DNA from: Erysipelotrichaceae bacterium UBA6182
GTDB taxonomy: Bacteria; Bacillota_I; Bacilli_A; Erysipelotrichales; Erysipelotrichaceae
Length of the DNA stretch: 7,163 nt
Assembly: GCA_002422065.1 (NCBI GenBank)
Contig: DITO01000254.1
Coordinates: 35,361 to 42,523, forward strand
Direction: 5' to 3'
This document shows positions 1 to 6,280 of the stretch, in pieces (position 1 is the stretch's first letter; every line of letters begins with the position of its first letter). The position numbers and the translations under genes were made by a program. Below the pieces are notes generated by a model that had not been told where the DNA came from, searched no databases, and saw nothing but the letters and a program-made list of their open reading frames with translations.

Positions 1-447
1 GTTGCTAAAGTTGGTGCTGAGTCAGTAACAACAATCCAACCTCGTGCTGCTACTGCTGAAGTTGCTGGACGTATTCGTGTTAACACAACATTAGTTGGTG
101 TTGCATTAGACAAAGATGGTAAAGTTTTACATGTATTCATCGACGTTGCTCAAAACGACGGAACTTTCGGTGTAGATGGTACAATTGTTTCAGCAACTGC
201 TGCTGCTACTAAAAAAGAAAAAGGTGCTGCTTACGGCATGAAGACTGCTTCTGAAATCGGTAAAGAATGGAACGAGCAAATCGCTTCTTTAGAAGCTTGG
301 ATGCTTGGAAAAACTTTAACTGAAGTTAAAGCATTACCTTTAACTGATGGAAACATTGCTGATAGCGAAGATTTAAGATCTGAAGTTTCAGTAACTGTTA
401 CTGATTACTTAGCTGCATTCGAAAAAGCTTATAACGCTGCTAAATAA
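1..447 (+). CDS. 3' part of a gene for a Firmicutes hypothetical protein (5' truncated by window)
   Basis: Frame 1 is open from the first base to the TAA at 445-447, giving the last 148 residues; the true start lies upstream of the window. The ATG at 238 is internal (GAAYG-MKTAS) and should not be taken as the start. I recognise no named domain. The layout resembles a family of unnamed Firmicutes proteins, often exported or lipoproteins. These carry a VNTTxVGVxLDKDGKV segment, then a YGMKTASEIGKEWNEQ segment, then a short LGKTLTEVKALPL segment and an acidic, Ala/Val-rich tail (TVTDYLAAFEKA). This match is from memory, and the function is unknown. Codon use is strongly biased (GCT, GTT, GGT, AAC, TTC, CGT), unlike the neighbouring genes, which suggests high expression. 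No Cys occurs in the visible part. It ends in a strong terminator and converges on rarA. Confidence 0.85.
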   Translation, partial: VAKVGAESVTTIQPRAATAEVAGRIRVNTTLVGVALDKDGKVLHVFIDVAQNDGTFGVDGTIVSATAAATKKEKGAAYGMKTASEIGKEWNEQIASLEAWMLGKTLTEVKALPLTDGNIADSEDLRSEVSVTVTDYLAAFEKAYNAAK

Positions 448-468
448 TTAAAGATTAATTAAAAAAAT

Positions 469-501
469 AAAGAAGCATCCAATCAAGGACGCTTCTTTTT
501 T
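469..501. terminator. Bidirectional intrinsic terminator between convergent genes
   Basis: Bases 469-480 pair with 487-498 in a 12-position stem with one A-C mismatch (477/490), around the 6-base loop AATCAA. On the plus strand it is followed by a T run to 501. On the minus strand the same hairpin is followed by a long U-rich run, read from the A-rich 461-470. It therefore can end both the upstream plus-strand gene and rarA. The right half of the hairpin overlaps the stop codon and last few codons of rarA. Confidence 0.85.
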
Positions 502-1739
502 AATGTCTTCATATCATAGGATTTCTCAACACTTCGAAGTTTTTCAACATTCTCTATGATAGTTTTTTCGAAAGCAGAAGGATTCTTAACACTATAGAAC
601 TTAACATCTTTGATACTTTGTGGTAAATATCCTATATGAATCCACAGATCACTTCGTGAGTAATCATAACGCTGTGCTTCAGGTAATTTTACGGGTGTTA
701 AGATAAGATACTCAGGAATCTGATGAGACTCATTCTTTATTAAGGATAAAGCACTATCAATAGCCATATTTGCAGATTTTGATTTGATACTACTTGCACA
801 TTCAATCACTGCATTAGCAAGTATAATACGTGCTTCTGGAAGTCCAATTCTTAGTGCAGAATCACAAGCTAACACCACTCTCGCCACAAGTGGCGGATTA
901 GCTAATCCAACATCCTCATAAGCAATCACAATAAGTCTTCGTGTAATAGATTCCAAATCATTTAACATGATAAGTCGACCTAAGTAATAAATGGATGCAT
1001 CCACATCACTTCCACGAATCGACTTTTGAAAAGCACTTAATAAATCATAATGACCATCATCATCCTTAAATCCAACCTGCATTGCTTCGATGAGAACCTG
1101 ATCAACTGTTTCAATTCGTATATGAGATTCTATAAACGAACATAACTCTAAAGTATTCAGCGCTAAGCGAACATCAAATCCAGTTCGTTTTGCAATAGTT
1201 AGTATTGCATCTTCATCAGCCGTAATACCTTTAAGTCCTAAAGGATGATTTAATGCTCGTTTCAACATCACCACAATATCATCTTGTTCAATCGGTTTAA
1301 ACGGAATAAGATGACAACGAGATCGTATTGCAGGATTAATCGAAAATAATGGATTAGCGGTTGTACAACCAATAAGCGTTATTACCCCATTCTCTAGGTA
1401 TGGAAGTAAGTGATCTTGTTTATCTTTATTCATTCGATGAACTTCATCCATAATCAAGACAAAACCATTCGTCTGTTTTGCCTTATCAATAATGTCATCA
1501 AGTTGCTTCTTATTATTAATTGCTGCATTAAATACATCATAAGGACGATGTAGTTCTGCTGTCATCGCAAGTGCTGCAGTAGTTTTACCAACTCCACTAG
1601 GTCCATAAAAGATTAAAGAAGGAAGCTTATTATCTTCAATTAGTTTTCTAATCAAACCACGCTCTGAAAAAAGATGGGATTGACCCACACAGTCATCAAT
1701 AGTTTGTGGTCTTAACCGATGTGCTAAAGGTTCGCTCAT
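483..1739 (-). CDS. rarA: Replication-associated recombination protein A (RarA/MgsA), AAA+ ATPase
   Basis: This is a 418-residue AAA+ clamp-loader-like ATPase of the RarA/MgsA/WRNIP1 family, about the usual bacterial length. Family members act in the cytoplasm at stalled or damaged replication forks. Visible elements are the N-terminal RLRPQTIDDCVGQ box (8-20), Walker A GPSGVGKT (46-53), Walker B VLIMDEVHR (94-102), sensor 1 with CTTANP (125-130), and the arginine-finger stretch AIRSRC (137-142). The C-terminal MgsA tetramerisation region includes LLSAFQKSIRGSDVDASIYYLGR (233-255) and ITRRLIVIAYEDVGLANP (265-282). The start at 1739 is chosen because a strong AGGAGGA site sits 7 bases upstream and the protein then begins MSEPLAHRLRP, as in the family. 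An upstream in-frame start at 1820 would overlap dtd and add 27 unrelated residues. The stop is TGA at 485-483, inside the shared terminator. Family assignment is firm. Confidence 0.96.
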   Translation of the reverse strand: MSEPLAHRLRPQTIDDCVGQSHLFSERGLIRKLIEDNKLPSLIFYGPSGVGKTTAALAMTAELHRPYDVFNAAINNKKQLDDIIDKAKQTNGFVLIMDEVHRMNKDKQDHLLPYLENGVITLIGCTTANPLFSINPAIRSRCHLIPFKPIEQDDIVVMLKRALNHPLGLKGITADEDAILTIAKRTGFDVRLALNTLELCSFIESHIRIETVDQVLIEAMQVGFKDDDGHYDLLSAFQKSIRGSDVDASIYYLGRLIMLNDLESITRRLIVIAYEDVGLANPPLVARVVLACDSALRIGLPEARIILANAVIECASSIKSKSANMAIDSALSLIKNESHQIPEYLILTPVKLPEAQRYDYSRSDLWIHIGYLPQSIKDVKFYSVKNPSAFEKTIIENVEKLRSVEKSYDMKTLKKKRP

Positions 1740-1802
1740 AAGGTGCTCCTCCTCTATTTTATCAGAGTGTAAAGCATGATAGAATAAAACTGAGGAAAAG
1801 AT
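1740..1802. promoter_or_regulatory. Divergent promoter region between rarA and dtd
   Basis: Only 63 bases separate the start codons of rarA (minus) and dtd (plus), so both promoters must lie here or reach into the coding ends. For dtd, TAGAAT at 1780-1785 preceded by TG at 1777-1778 forms an extended -10 candidate; the matching -35 position is poor. For rarA, a TAAAAT read on the minus strand (1761-1756) looks like a -10. However, it would place the transcript start inside the ribosome site, so I do not trust it, and the rarA promoter stays unresolved. Confidence 0.4.
1747..1753 (-). promoter_or_regulatory. Ribosome binding site that fixes the rarA start
   Basis: On the minus strand this reads AGGAGGA, 7 bases before the ATG at 1739. 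It supports the shorter RarA over the longer reading frame from 1820. Confidence 0.85.
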
Positions 1803-2258
1803 ATGAAAATCATTGTTCAAAGAGTTTTAGAAGCATTTGTTAAAGTAGAAGAGAACGTGGTTTCTCATATTGATCAAGGGTACTGCTTATTTGTAGGGAT
1901 ATGTAAGAACGATACATTAGCTACAATGGATTTAATGGCAAAGAAAGTATCAAAACTAAGAATCTTTGAAGATGAACAAGGCAAAATGAGTCACGATATT
2001 CATTCCACGACCAAAGAAGTCCTTAGTATTTCACAGTTCACCCTTTGTGCAGAGACTAGAAAAGGAAACCGTCCTAGCTTTACTAATGCTATGAATGCTC
2101 AAGATGCAAAGAAGAATTTTGATTACTTCAACCAAGCTCTAGAATCACATGGATTAATTGTTAAACAAGGAATATTTCAAGCAGAGATGAAAGTACATCT
2201 CATTAATGATGGACCACTCACCATCATCCTGGAGGAAAACCATGACACTCATTCTTAA
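1803..2258 (+). CDS. dtd: D-aminoacyl-tRNA deacylase
   Basis: This 151-residue protein has the full DTD fold signature. Dtd hydrolyses D-amino acids (and mis-attached glycine) from tRNA, a chiral proofreading step after aminoacyl-tRNA synthetases. Visible motifs are the N-terminal MKIIVQRV strand, the active-site SQFTL motif (77-81) followed by TRKGNRPSF (85-93), and the C-terminal NDGPLT (135-140). The last corresponds to the family NxGPVT motif with the Gly-cisPro pair. Length is normal for the family. A GAGG at 1792-1795 precedes the ATG by 7 bases. It is the first gene of the dtd-folD-DUF951-ychF run, and its last 17 bases overlap folD. Such an overlap usually implies coupled translation. 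The C-terminus past ILEEN is short and variable. Confidence 0.95.
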   Translation: MKIIVQRVLEAFVKVEENVVSHIDQGYCLFVGICKNDTLATMDLMAKKVSKLRIFEDEQGKMSHDIHSTTKEVLSISQFTLCAETRKGNRPSFTNAMNAQDAKKNFDYFNQALESHGLIVKQGIFQAEMKVHLINDGPLTIILEENHDTHS

Positions 2259-3078
2259 TGGAGTAGCAGCTTCACAAGCAATTAAAGAGCAAATCAAACA
2301 ATCAGTTGCACAAGAACGTGAAAAACCACATTTAGTGGTTGTATTAGTTGGACAAGATCCCGCGAGTGAAGTCTATGTTAAAAACAAAGAGAAGTCATGT
2401 CATGAAGTTGGATTCATGTCCACTGTTAAACGCTATGAACCTACAATTACGCAAGAAGCGCTCTTTAAAGAATTAAGTAAACTCAATAATGATGATGATG
2501 TTCATGGTATTATTGTACAGCTACCGTTACCAAAACATATTAATGCTAATGATATTATTGATCATATTGCACCCAATAAAGATGTCGATGGATTTCACCC
2601 TTTAAATGTTGGTAACTTACATCGAGGACAATCAGGTTTTGTGAGTGCAACCCCACTAGGAATTTTAAGACTCTTAGAGTTCTATAGTGTTGATATCGTA
2701 TCAAAGCATGTGGTTGTGGTGGGACGCTCAAATATCGTTGGAAAACCCATTGCAGCCTTATTATTAAATGCTAATGCAACCGTTACAGTGACACATAGTA
2801 AAACTAAAGATCTTATGAATCACACTCGACAAGCAGATATTCTTATTGTTGCGGCAGGAATCAAACAAATGATTAATGAAGAACATGTCAAAGAAGGTGT
2901 TATCATTGTCGATGTTGGTATACATCGCAATGATGATGGAACTCTTTGTGGTGATGTTCATCCAAGTGCATATGATAAAGCCTCTGCTTATTCACCAGTA
3001 CCAAAAGGTGTTGGGCCAATGACCATAGCAGCACTTCTCTTAAATACATTACAAGCATTTCAAGAAAGAGGACGATAA
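2242..3078 (+). CDS. folD: Bifunctional methylenetetrahydrofolate dehydrogenase / methenyltetrahydrofolate cyclohydrolase
   Basis: FolD interconverts 5,10-methylene-, 5,10-methenyl- and 10-formyl-tetrahydrofolate using NADP, feeding purine and formyl-Met synthesis in the cytosol. The 278-residue protein shows YVKNK (45-49, with the expected catalytic Lys49), VQLPLP (92-97), PNKDVDGFHP (111-120), the Rossmann motif VVGRSNIVGKP (159-169), VIIVDVGIHR (220-229) and SPVPKGVGPMT (251-261). Two positions differ from the usual text as I recall it. The PCTPxG segment reads SATPLG (135-140), so the Cys is Ala, and PVPGGVGP reads PVPKGVGP. The start at 2242 is chosen because GGAGGA at 2231-2236 lies just upstream and MTLILNGVAAS matches the family start. 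The in-frame ATG at 2206 would add 12 unrelated residues. It overlaps dtd by 17 bases and stops 1 base before the next gene. Confidence 0.96.
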   Translation: MTLILNGVAASQAIKEQIKQSVAQEREKPHLVVVLVGQDPASEVYVKNKEKSCHEVGFMSTVKRYEPTITQEALFKELSKLNNDDDVHGIIVQLPLPKHINANDIIDHIAPNKDVDGFHPLNVGNLHRGQSGFVSATPLGILRLLEFYSVDIVSKHVVVVGRSNIVGKPIAALLLNANATVTVTHSKTKDLMNHTRQADILIVAAGIKQMINEEHVKEGVIIVDVGIHRNDDGTLCGDVHPSAYDKASAYSPVPKGVGPMTIAALLLNTLQAFQERGR

Positions 3079-3079
3079 A

Positions 3080-3277
3080 ATGCAATATCAATTACACGAC
3101 ATCGTTCAATTAAAGAAAGATCATCCATGCAAAAAATCATCTTTTTGGGAAATAACTCGCATGGGAGTCGATATTAAGTTAAAATGTCTAGGGTGTGGAA
3201 CAAGTGTGATGCTTGAACGCATCGATTTTGATAAAAGATTAAAGAAAATAATACAAAAAGCAGACCAAACTCAGTAA
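3080..3277 (+). CDS. DUF951 family small protein (YyzM-like)
   Basis: This 65-residue protein matches DUF951, a small Firmicutes family that includes B. subtilis YyzM. Recognisable points are VQLKKDHPC (9-17), FWEITRMGVDIKLKC (22-36) and the following CLGCG with a CxxC (C36, C39), then ML.RIDFDKRLKK. His15, Cys17 and the CxxC could form a small metal site; this is inference, and no function is established to my knowledge. The gene starts 1 base after the folD stop, with its ribosome site (AGAGGAC) inside the end of folD, so translation is probably coupled. It lies directly before ychF, the same order known around B. subtilis yyaF/ychF. Confidence 0.9.
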   Translation: MQYQLHDIVQLKKDHPCKKSSFWEITRMGVDIKLKCLGCGTSVMLERIDFDKRLKKIIQKADQTQ

Positions 3278-3289
3278 GGAAAAGATGTT

Positions 3290-4390
3290 ATGTCACTCAC
3301 AGCAGGTATTGTAGGACTTCCCAATGTAGGAAAGTCTACTCTTTTTAACGCCATTACGCGCTCACAAGTTGAAGCAGCGAACTATCCATTTGCTACTATT
3401 GATAAAAATGTTGGTGTGGTCGAAGTACCAGATCAACGTTTGTATGATTTAGCTGCTCTTTTTAATCCAAAGAAAATTATTCCAACAACCTTTGAATTCA
3501 CAGATATTGCAGGTCTTGTGAAAGGTGCAGCATCTGGAGAAGGACTAGGAAACAAGTTTTTATCTCACATTCGTGAAGTGGATGCCATTGTTCATGTTGT
3601 AAGATGTTTTAAGAACGATGATGTTATTCATGTCGAAGGAAGTGTAGATCCTATCCGTGATATTGAAATCATTGATGTTGAATTAGCATTAGCCGATTTA
3701 AGCAGTGTACAAAGCAGAATAAACAAAGTAGCACGTATGGCTAAATCAAATGACAAGGTTGCAATAGCTGAACATGATGTTCTTCAAAAATGTGTTCAAC
3801 CTCTTAATGAAGGCAAACGTATCTATGCTTTAGACTTCACTCAAGAAGAAAAAGAAATTCTAAAAGGATTTCACTTGCTAACAAATAAACCAGTAATTTA
3901 TGTTGCTAACTTAGCAGAACAAGAAATAGCACACCCAGAGCAAAACGTGTACTATCAAGCAGTAGTTAATTATGCAAAAGAACATCAAGCGTTAGTTATT
4001 CCTATTTCAGCCAAAATAGAAGAAGAAATATCACTACTTGAAGATGATGAGAAAGCAATGTTCTTAGAGGAGTTAGGTATTAGCCAATCAGGACTAGATC
4101 AAATCATTGTTGCTTCCTATGACATTCTAAACTTAAAAACATACTTTACAGCAGGACCACAAGAAGTAAGAGCATGGACCTTCACTTCAGGAATGAAAGC
4201 TCCAGAATGTGCAGGTATTATCCATACAGATTTTGAAAAAGGTTTCATTAGAGCTGAAGCTTATCAATTTCAAGATATTATGGTCTATAAAACCGAAGCA
4301 GCACTTAAAGATGCAGGTAAACTTCGTGTTGAAGGAAAAGCTTATGAAGTTAAAGATGGTGATGTATTACACTTCAGATTTAACGTATAG
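3290..4390 (+). CDS. ychF: Redox-regulated ribosome-associated ATPase YchF (EngD/OLA1 family)
   Basis: This 366-residue protein is a full-length Obg-related P-loop protein that, unusually for this group, prefers ATP. The family binds the ribosome and is linked to stress responses and translation. Visible parts are the P-loop GLPNVGKST (9-17), the switch region NYPFATIDKNVGVV (31-44), G3 DIAGLVKGA (72-80) continuing into GEGLGNKFL, and NLAE (207-210). NLAE stands in place of NKxD, the hallmark of ATP preference. SAK (240-242) follows the coiled-coil insert, and a C-terminal TGS domain begins near TYFTAGPQEVRAWTF (284-298) and ends VKDGDVLHFRFNV. The start has a modest AAGGA site at 3276-3280. 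It is last in the dtd operon. No terminator follows it, so transcription may continue into darA. Confidence 0.97.
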   Translation: MSLTAGIVGLPNVGKSTLFNAITRSQVEAANYPFATIDKNVGVVEVPDQRLYDLAALFNPKKIIPTTFEFTDIAGLVKGAASGEGLGNKFLSHIREVDAIVHVVRCFKNDDVIHVEGSVDPIRDIEIIDVELALADLSSVQSRINKVARMAKSNDKVAIAEHDVLQKCVQPLNEGKRIYALDFTQEEKEILKGFHLLTNKPVIYVANLAEQEIAHPEQNVYYQAVVNYAKEHQALVIPISAKIEEEISLLEDDEKAMFLEELGISQSGLDQIIVASYDILNLKTYFTAGPQEVRAWTFTSGMKAPECAGIIHTDFEKGFIRAEAYQFQDIMVYKTEAALKDAGKLRVEGKAYEVKDGDVLHFRFNV

Positions 4391-4419
4391 TCGATAAATA
4401 TTTATAATTTTGGTATAAT
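4391..4419 (+). promoter_or_regulatory. Promoter for darA/pstA
   Basis: A perfect -10 TATAAT (4414-4419) carries an extended TGG just before it. It sits 17 bases after TCGATA (4391-4396), a 4/6 match to the -35 consensus. The site starts directly after the ychF stop codon. The predicted transcript would have a leader of only about 17 bases. Confidence 0.75.
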
Positions 4420-4442
4420 AGAGTAAATATAGGAGGTGTTTT

Positions 4443-4766
4443 ATGAAACTAGTACTCGCCATTGTCTCAAATGATGATGCATCCAATGTATCCACAGCAT
4501 TAACCAAAGAGAATTTCTCAGTAACACGTTTAGCAACCACTGGGGGGTTTTTAAGAGCAGGGAACACCACCTTGATTGTTGGATGTGAAGACGATTTAGT
4601 CGAAAAAGCAATTGAGCTTATTGGTCAAGAATCAAAACGACGTACAGAAATTGTTCCTTCGACCGCTTCATATGATATTGGTCGCTATGCTTCCTTTCCA
4701 GTTGAAGTGCAAGTTGGTGGGGCAACCATCTTCGTATTAGATGTCGCCCAATTTATAAAAATATAG
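4443..4766 (+). CDS. darA: PII-like cyclic-di-AMP receptor protein (DarA/PstA, DUF970)
   Basis: This 107-residue protein closely follows B. subtilis DarA (YaaQ) and S. aureus PstA, trimeric PII-like proteins that bind c-di-AMP between subunits. It carries the diagnostic VTRLATTGGFLRAGNTTLIVG (27-47) and FPVEVQVGGATIFVLDVAQF (85-104). Residues I recall as lining the ligand pocket (Asn24, Thr28, Phe36, Leu37, Asn41, Gly47) are all present. The partner protein is unknown in most species. It has a strong AGGAGG site at 4431-4436, its own promoter and its own terminator. In B. subtilis the gene sits in a tmk-yaaQ-yaaR-holB neighbourhood. Here it stands alone behind ychF, so context gives no partner. 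Confidence 0.95.
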   Translation: MKLVLAIVSNDDASNVSTALTKENFSVTRLATTGGFLRAGNTTLIVGCEDDLVEKAIELIGQESKRRTEIVPSTASYDIGRYASFPVEVQVGGATIFVLDVAQFIKI

Positions 4767-4774
4767 TTTAAACT

Positions 4775-4801
4775 GCCTAACATAGCGTTAGGCTTTTTTT
4801 T
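4775..4801 (+). terminator. Intrinsic terminator after darA
   Basis: GCCTAAC (4775-4781) and GTTAGGC (4787-4793) form a perfect 7-bp stem with a 5-base loop, followed by eight T residues. It should end both the darA transcript and any read-through from the dtd-ychF operon. Confidence 0.92.
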
Positions 4802-4825
4802 ATTTCTCAAAATAAGGTCTATCTT

Positions 4826-4854
4826 TTGATATTTTATGAATATGTTTGTATAAT
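4826..4854 (+). promoter_or_regulatory. Promoter for the BTAD regulator gene
   Basis: TTGATA (4826-4831, 5/6 to the -35 consensus) is separated by exactly 17 bases from TATAAT (4849-4854, a perfect -10). The predicted transcript start is near 4861, about 25 bases before the ATG at 4886. This means the in-frame TTG at 4826 is part of the promoter, not a start codon. Confidence 0.8.
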
Positions 4855-4873
4855 AAATCTAGTAACAAACAAT

Positions 4874-4878
4874 AAGGA
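4874..4878 (+). promoter_or_regulatory. Ribosome binding site that fixes the regulator start
   Basis: AAGGA lies 7 bases before the ATG at 4886 and downstream of the predicted transcript start. It selects this ATG over the upstream in-frame TTG at 4826. Confidence 0.7.
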
Positions 4879-4885
4879 TCATTAT

Positions 4886-6085
4886 ATGGAACAAAAACGA
4901 GTGAGAATAGGAATCACTACTTTTGGAGAATTGACGTTCATTAACGAATGTGAGATTTTTAGAGTAGATGGATATCTAACAAAGAATGTTCGCTATTTAC
5001 TTGAACTTCTTATTTATTATCGAATGACACCTCTCTCGAAAGCTCAAATCATTGATTTACTATGGTCAGGAAGTCACAATCCAGAAAGTGCTTTAAAGTT
5101 TACAGTTCATCGCTTAAGACAGGCACTCAAAGATATTCCTCTATTTGAAGAAACGTCATTGATTGTCACAACAAAACAAGGATATGATTTAAACCCTGAG
5201 TTTGACTATGATATTGACTTTGAAGAAGTTGATAACCTTTGGAAGCAAATTCAATTTCCAGATAAGCTTGAAAAGGAAAAGAAGAAGCAAATCTTATCTC
5301 TTGTTACTAAGGTAAATAAACCATTTCTAACCTCGAGCAGTTCACTTTTGTGGACAGTACCAATTCGTGAGTATTACACTAATATATATAATCAAACCAT
5401 GCTTATGCTATTGAAATCGACTGAAGCTCAACATAAATATCAAGATCTCATTCAATATGCACAAAGAGGTATCATCTTTGATCGATTCAACGAAGACTTT
5501 CATTATTATCATATTCTAGGTCTTATCTATGATCGCCAAATAAGACAAGCTATTGAAGCTTATGAAAAGACCAGAGAATTGTTCTTTAATGAACTCAAGG
5601 TTGATCTTTCACCTAAGACAAAGGAATTATTTAAATTACTTCTTTCAAAAGATGAGATGAATTTCGTTAAGATGGCAGATTTAGTATTAAATCTTAATGA
5701 TAACTCTCCTATCGATGGTGCATTCTATTGTGAGTATGAAGTATTCAAGAGAATATATCAAAATCAAATGCGTGCCCAAGTAAGAAGTCGAGAACTTATT
5801 TGTCTAGTAATCCTAGAGTTAAGAAACACTCAAGCCGAATACGATATGAGTAAGGCTATGGAGAAACTTAAAAAAGCAATTGATCATGGTTTAAGAGGTT
5901 CAGATGTATATTCTCGGATTAATTCTTTACAGTTTGTAATGTTACTTCCATGTAAAACAAAAGATAATGGCTACACCATTATCGAGAGAATACAACGTCA
6001 GTTTCATAAAACAATAAGTCGTGATTTGGTTAAGTTGTACAGCTATATGAATGTAATGGAAAACGTTCAACAAAGTTTTGAATAA
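4886..6085 (+). CDS. BTAD/SARP-type transcriptional regulator with a degenerate GGDEF-like C-terminal domain
   Basis: This 399-residue cytoplasmic protein is a probable DNA-binding regulator. Residues about 5-105 look like an OmpR/SARP-type winged helix: a GELTF strand, LSKAQIIDLLW (50-60), then ESALKFTVHRLRQALKD (67-83) as recognition helix and the hairpin VTTKQGYDL. Residues about 110-255 look like the helical BTAD (TPR-like) region, for example AYEKTRELFFNELKVDLSP (225-243). Residues about 277-375 resemble a GGDEF fold: GAFYCEYEVFKRIYQNQMRA (278-297), ICLVILELR (305-313), then LRGSDVYSRINSLQFVMLLP (336-355) and ERIQRQF (367-373). The GGDEF signature reads NSLQF (346-350) and the metal-binding DxD/FK region is lost, so cyclase activity is unlikely. 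The start at 4886 follows AAGGA (4874-4878) and lies downstream of the promoter. No receiver domain, signal peptide or membrane segment is seen. The target genes are unknown; the surface-protein gene downstream is a natural candidate. Confidence 0.8.
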   Translation: MEQKRVRIGITTFGELTFINECEIFRVDGYLTKNVRYLLELLIYYRMTPLSKAQIIDLLWSGSHNPESALKFTVHRLRQALKDIPLFEETSLIVTTKQGYDLNPEFDYDIDFEEVDNLWKQIQFPDKLEKEKKKQILSLVTKVNKPFLTSSSSLLWTVPIREYYTNIYNQTMLMLLKSTEAQHKYQDLIQYAQRGIIFDRFNEDFHYYHILGLIYDRQIRQAIEAYEKTRELFFNELKVDLSPKTKELFKLLLSKDEMNFVKMADLVLNLNDNSPIDGAFYCEYEVFKRIYQNQMRAQVRSRELICLVILELRNTQAEYDMSKAMEKLKKAIDHGLRGSDVYSRINSLQFVMLLPCKTKDNGYTIIERIQRQFHKTISRDLVKLYSYMNVMENVQQSFE

Positions 6086-6167
6086 ATTTTATCTTATAAG
6101 AGGAATATAACCGTTTTCTAACCATGGTAATGCATAATATGGATAATACTAGAATATTATTTTGAAA

Positions 6168-6188
6168 TGATGGAGTAATATCCCATCA
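6168..6188 (+). other. Small hairpin just upstream of the riboswitch aptamer
   Basis: TGATGG (6168-6173) pairs with CCATCA (6183-6188) around a 9-base loop. No T run follows, so it is not a terminator. Its 3' arm, CCCATC at 6182-6187, is also complementary over 6 bp to GATGGG (6264-6269) at the 3' edge of the aptamer. It may therefore take part in the switch fold. Confidence 0.45.
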
Positions 6189-6194
6189 CAATCA

Positions 6195-6280
6195 CATAAG
6201 AATATTGGCAAACTACACGAAAGTGTATGGCGCAAAGTCAGACGTCTAAGGTGAAAACACTACGATGGGTCAACTGCATA
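6195..6280 (+). ncRNA. Cyclic-di-GMP class I riboswitch aptamer (GEMM-I)
   Basis: The conserved GEMM-I core is present in order. GGCAAAC is at 6207-6213. P2 is formed by TACAC (6214-6218) and GTGTA (6223-6227) around the GAAA tetraloop (6219-6222). CGCAAAG follows at 6231-6237. A P3 arm has GAC (6241-6243) pairing GTC (6269-6271), a tetraloop-receptor-like CTAAG (6246-6250) opposite TACGATG (6261-6267), and a distal GTG-AAAA-CAC (6251-6260). By alignment with Vc2 from memory, G6207 corresponds to the ligand-contacting G20 and C6277 to C92. P1 is weak, and its edges are approximate. The class is firm from the core motifs; ligand preference (c-di-GMP over cGAMP) is inferred from family. It sits in the leader of the secreted-protein gene. 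Confidence 0.9.

Noticed and set aside
2764..3091. Minus-strand reading frames opposite folD (2764-2961 and 2903-3091)
   Set aside because: They are antisense shadows of a well-supported folD gene, with no ribosome site and low-complexity His/Ile-rich translations.
4209..4397. Plus-strand reading frame inside the end of ychF
   Set aside because: It lies in another frame of the conserved TGS domain and has no start signals.
4367..4570. Minus-strand reading frame across the darA promoter and 5' end
   Set aside because: It is antisense to darA and its promoter, with no recognisable protein features.
6091..6101. TCTTATAAGA palindrome after the regulator gene as an operator
   Set aside because: It is a single 10-base AT-rich palindrome with no second copy at the regulator's own promoter; not distinguishable from chance.
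6110..6160. Promoter for the riboswitch transcript (GATAAT at 6142, TAGAAT at 6150 or CATAAT at 6133 as -10)
   Set aside because: Several -10-like hexamers exist in this AT-rich stretch but none has a convincing -35 at 16-18 bases, so no single site can be supported.
6143..6163. ATAATA/TATTAT hairpin followed by TTTT as terminator of the regulator gene
   Set aside because: The 6-bp stem is made only of A-T pairs with a short T run, too weak to call. The regulator transcript may instead read into the riboswitch leader.
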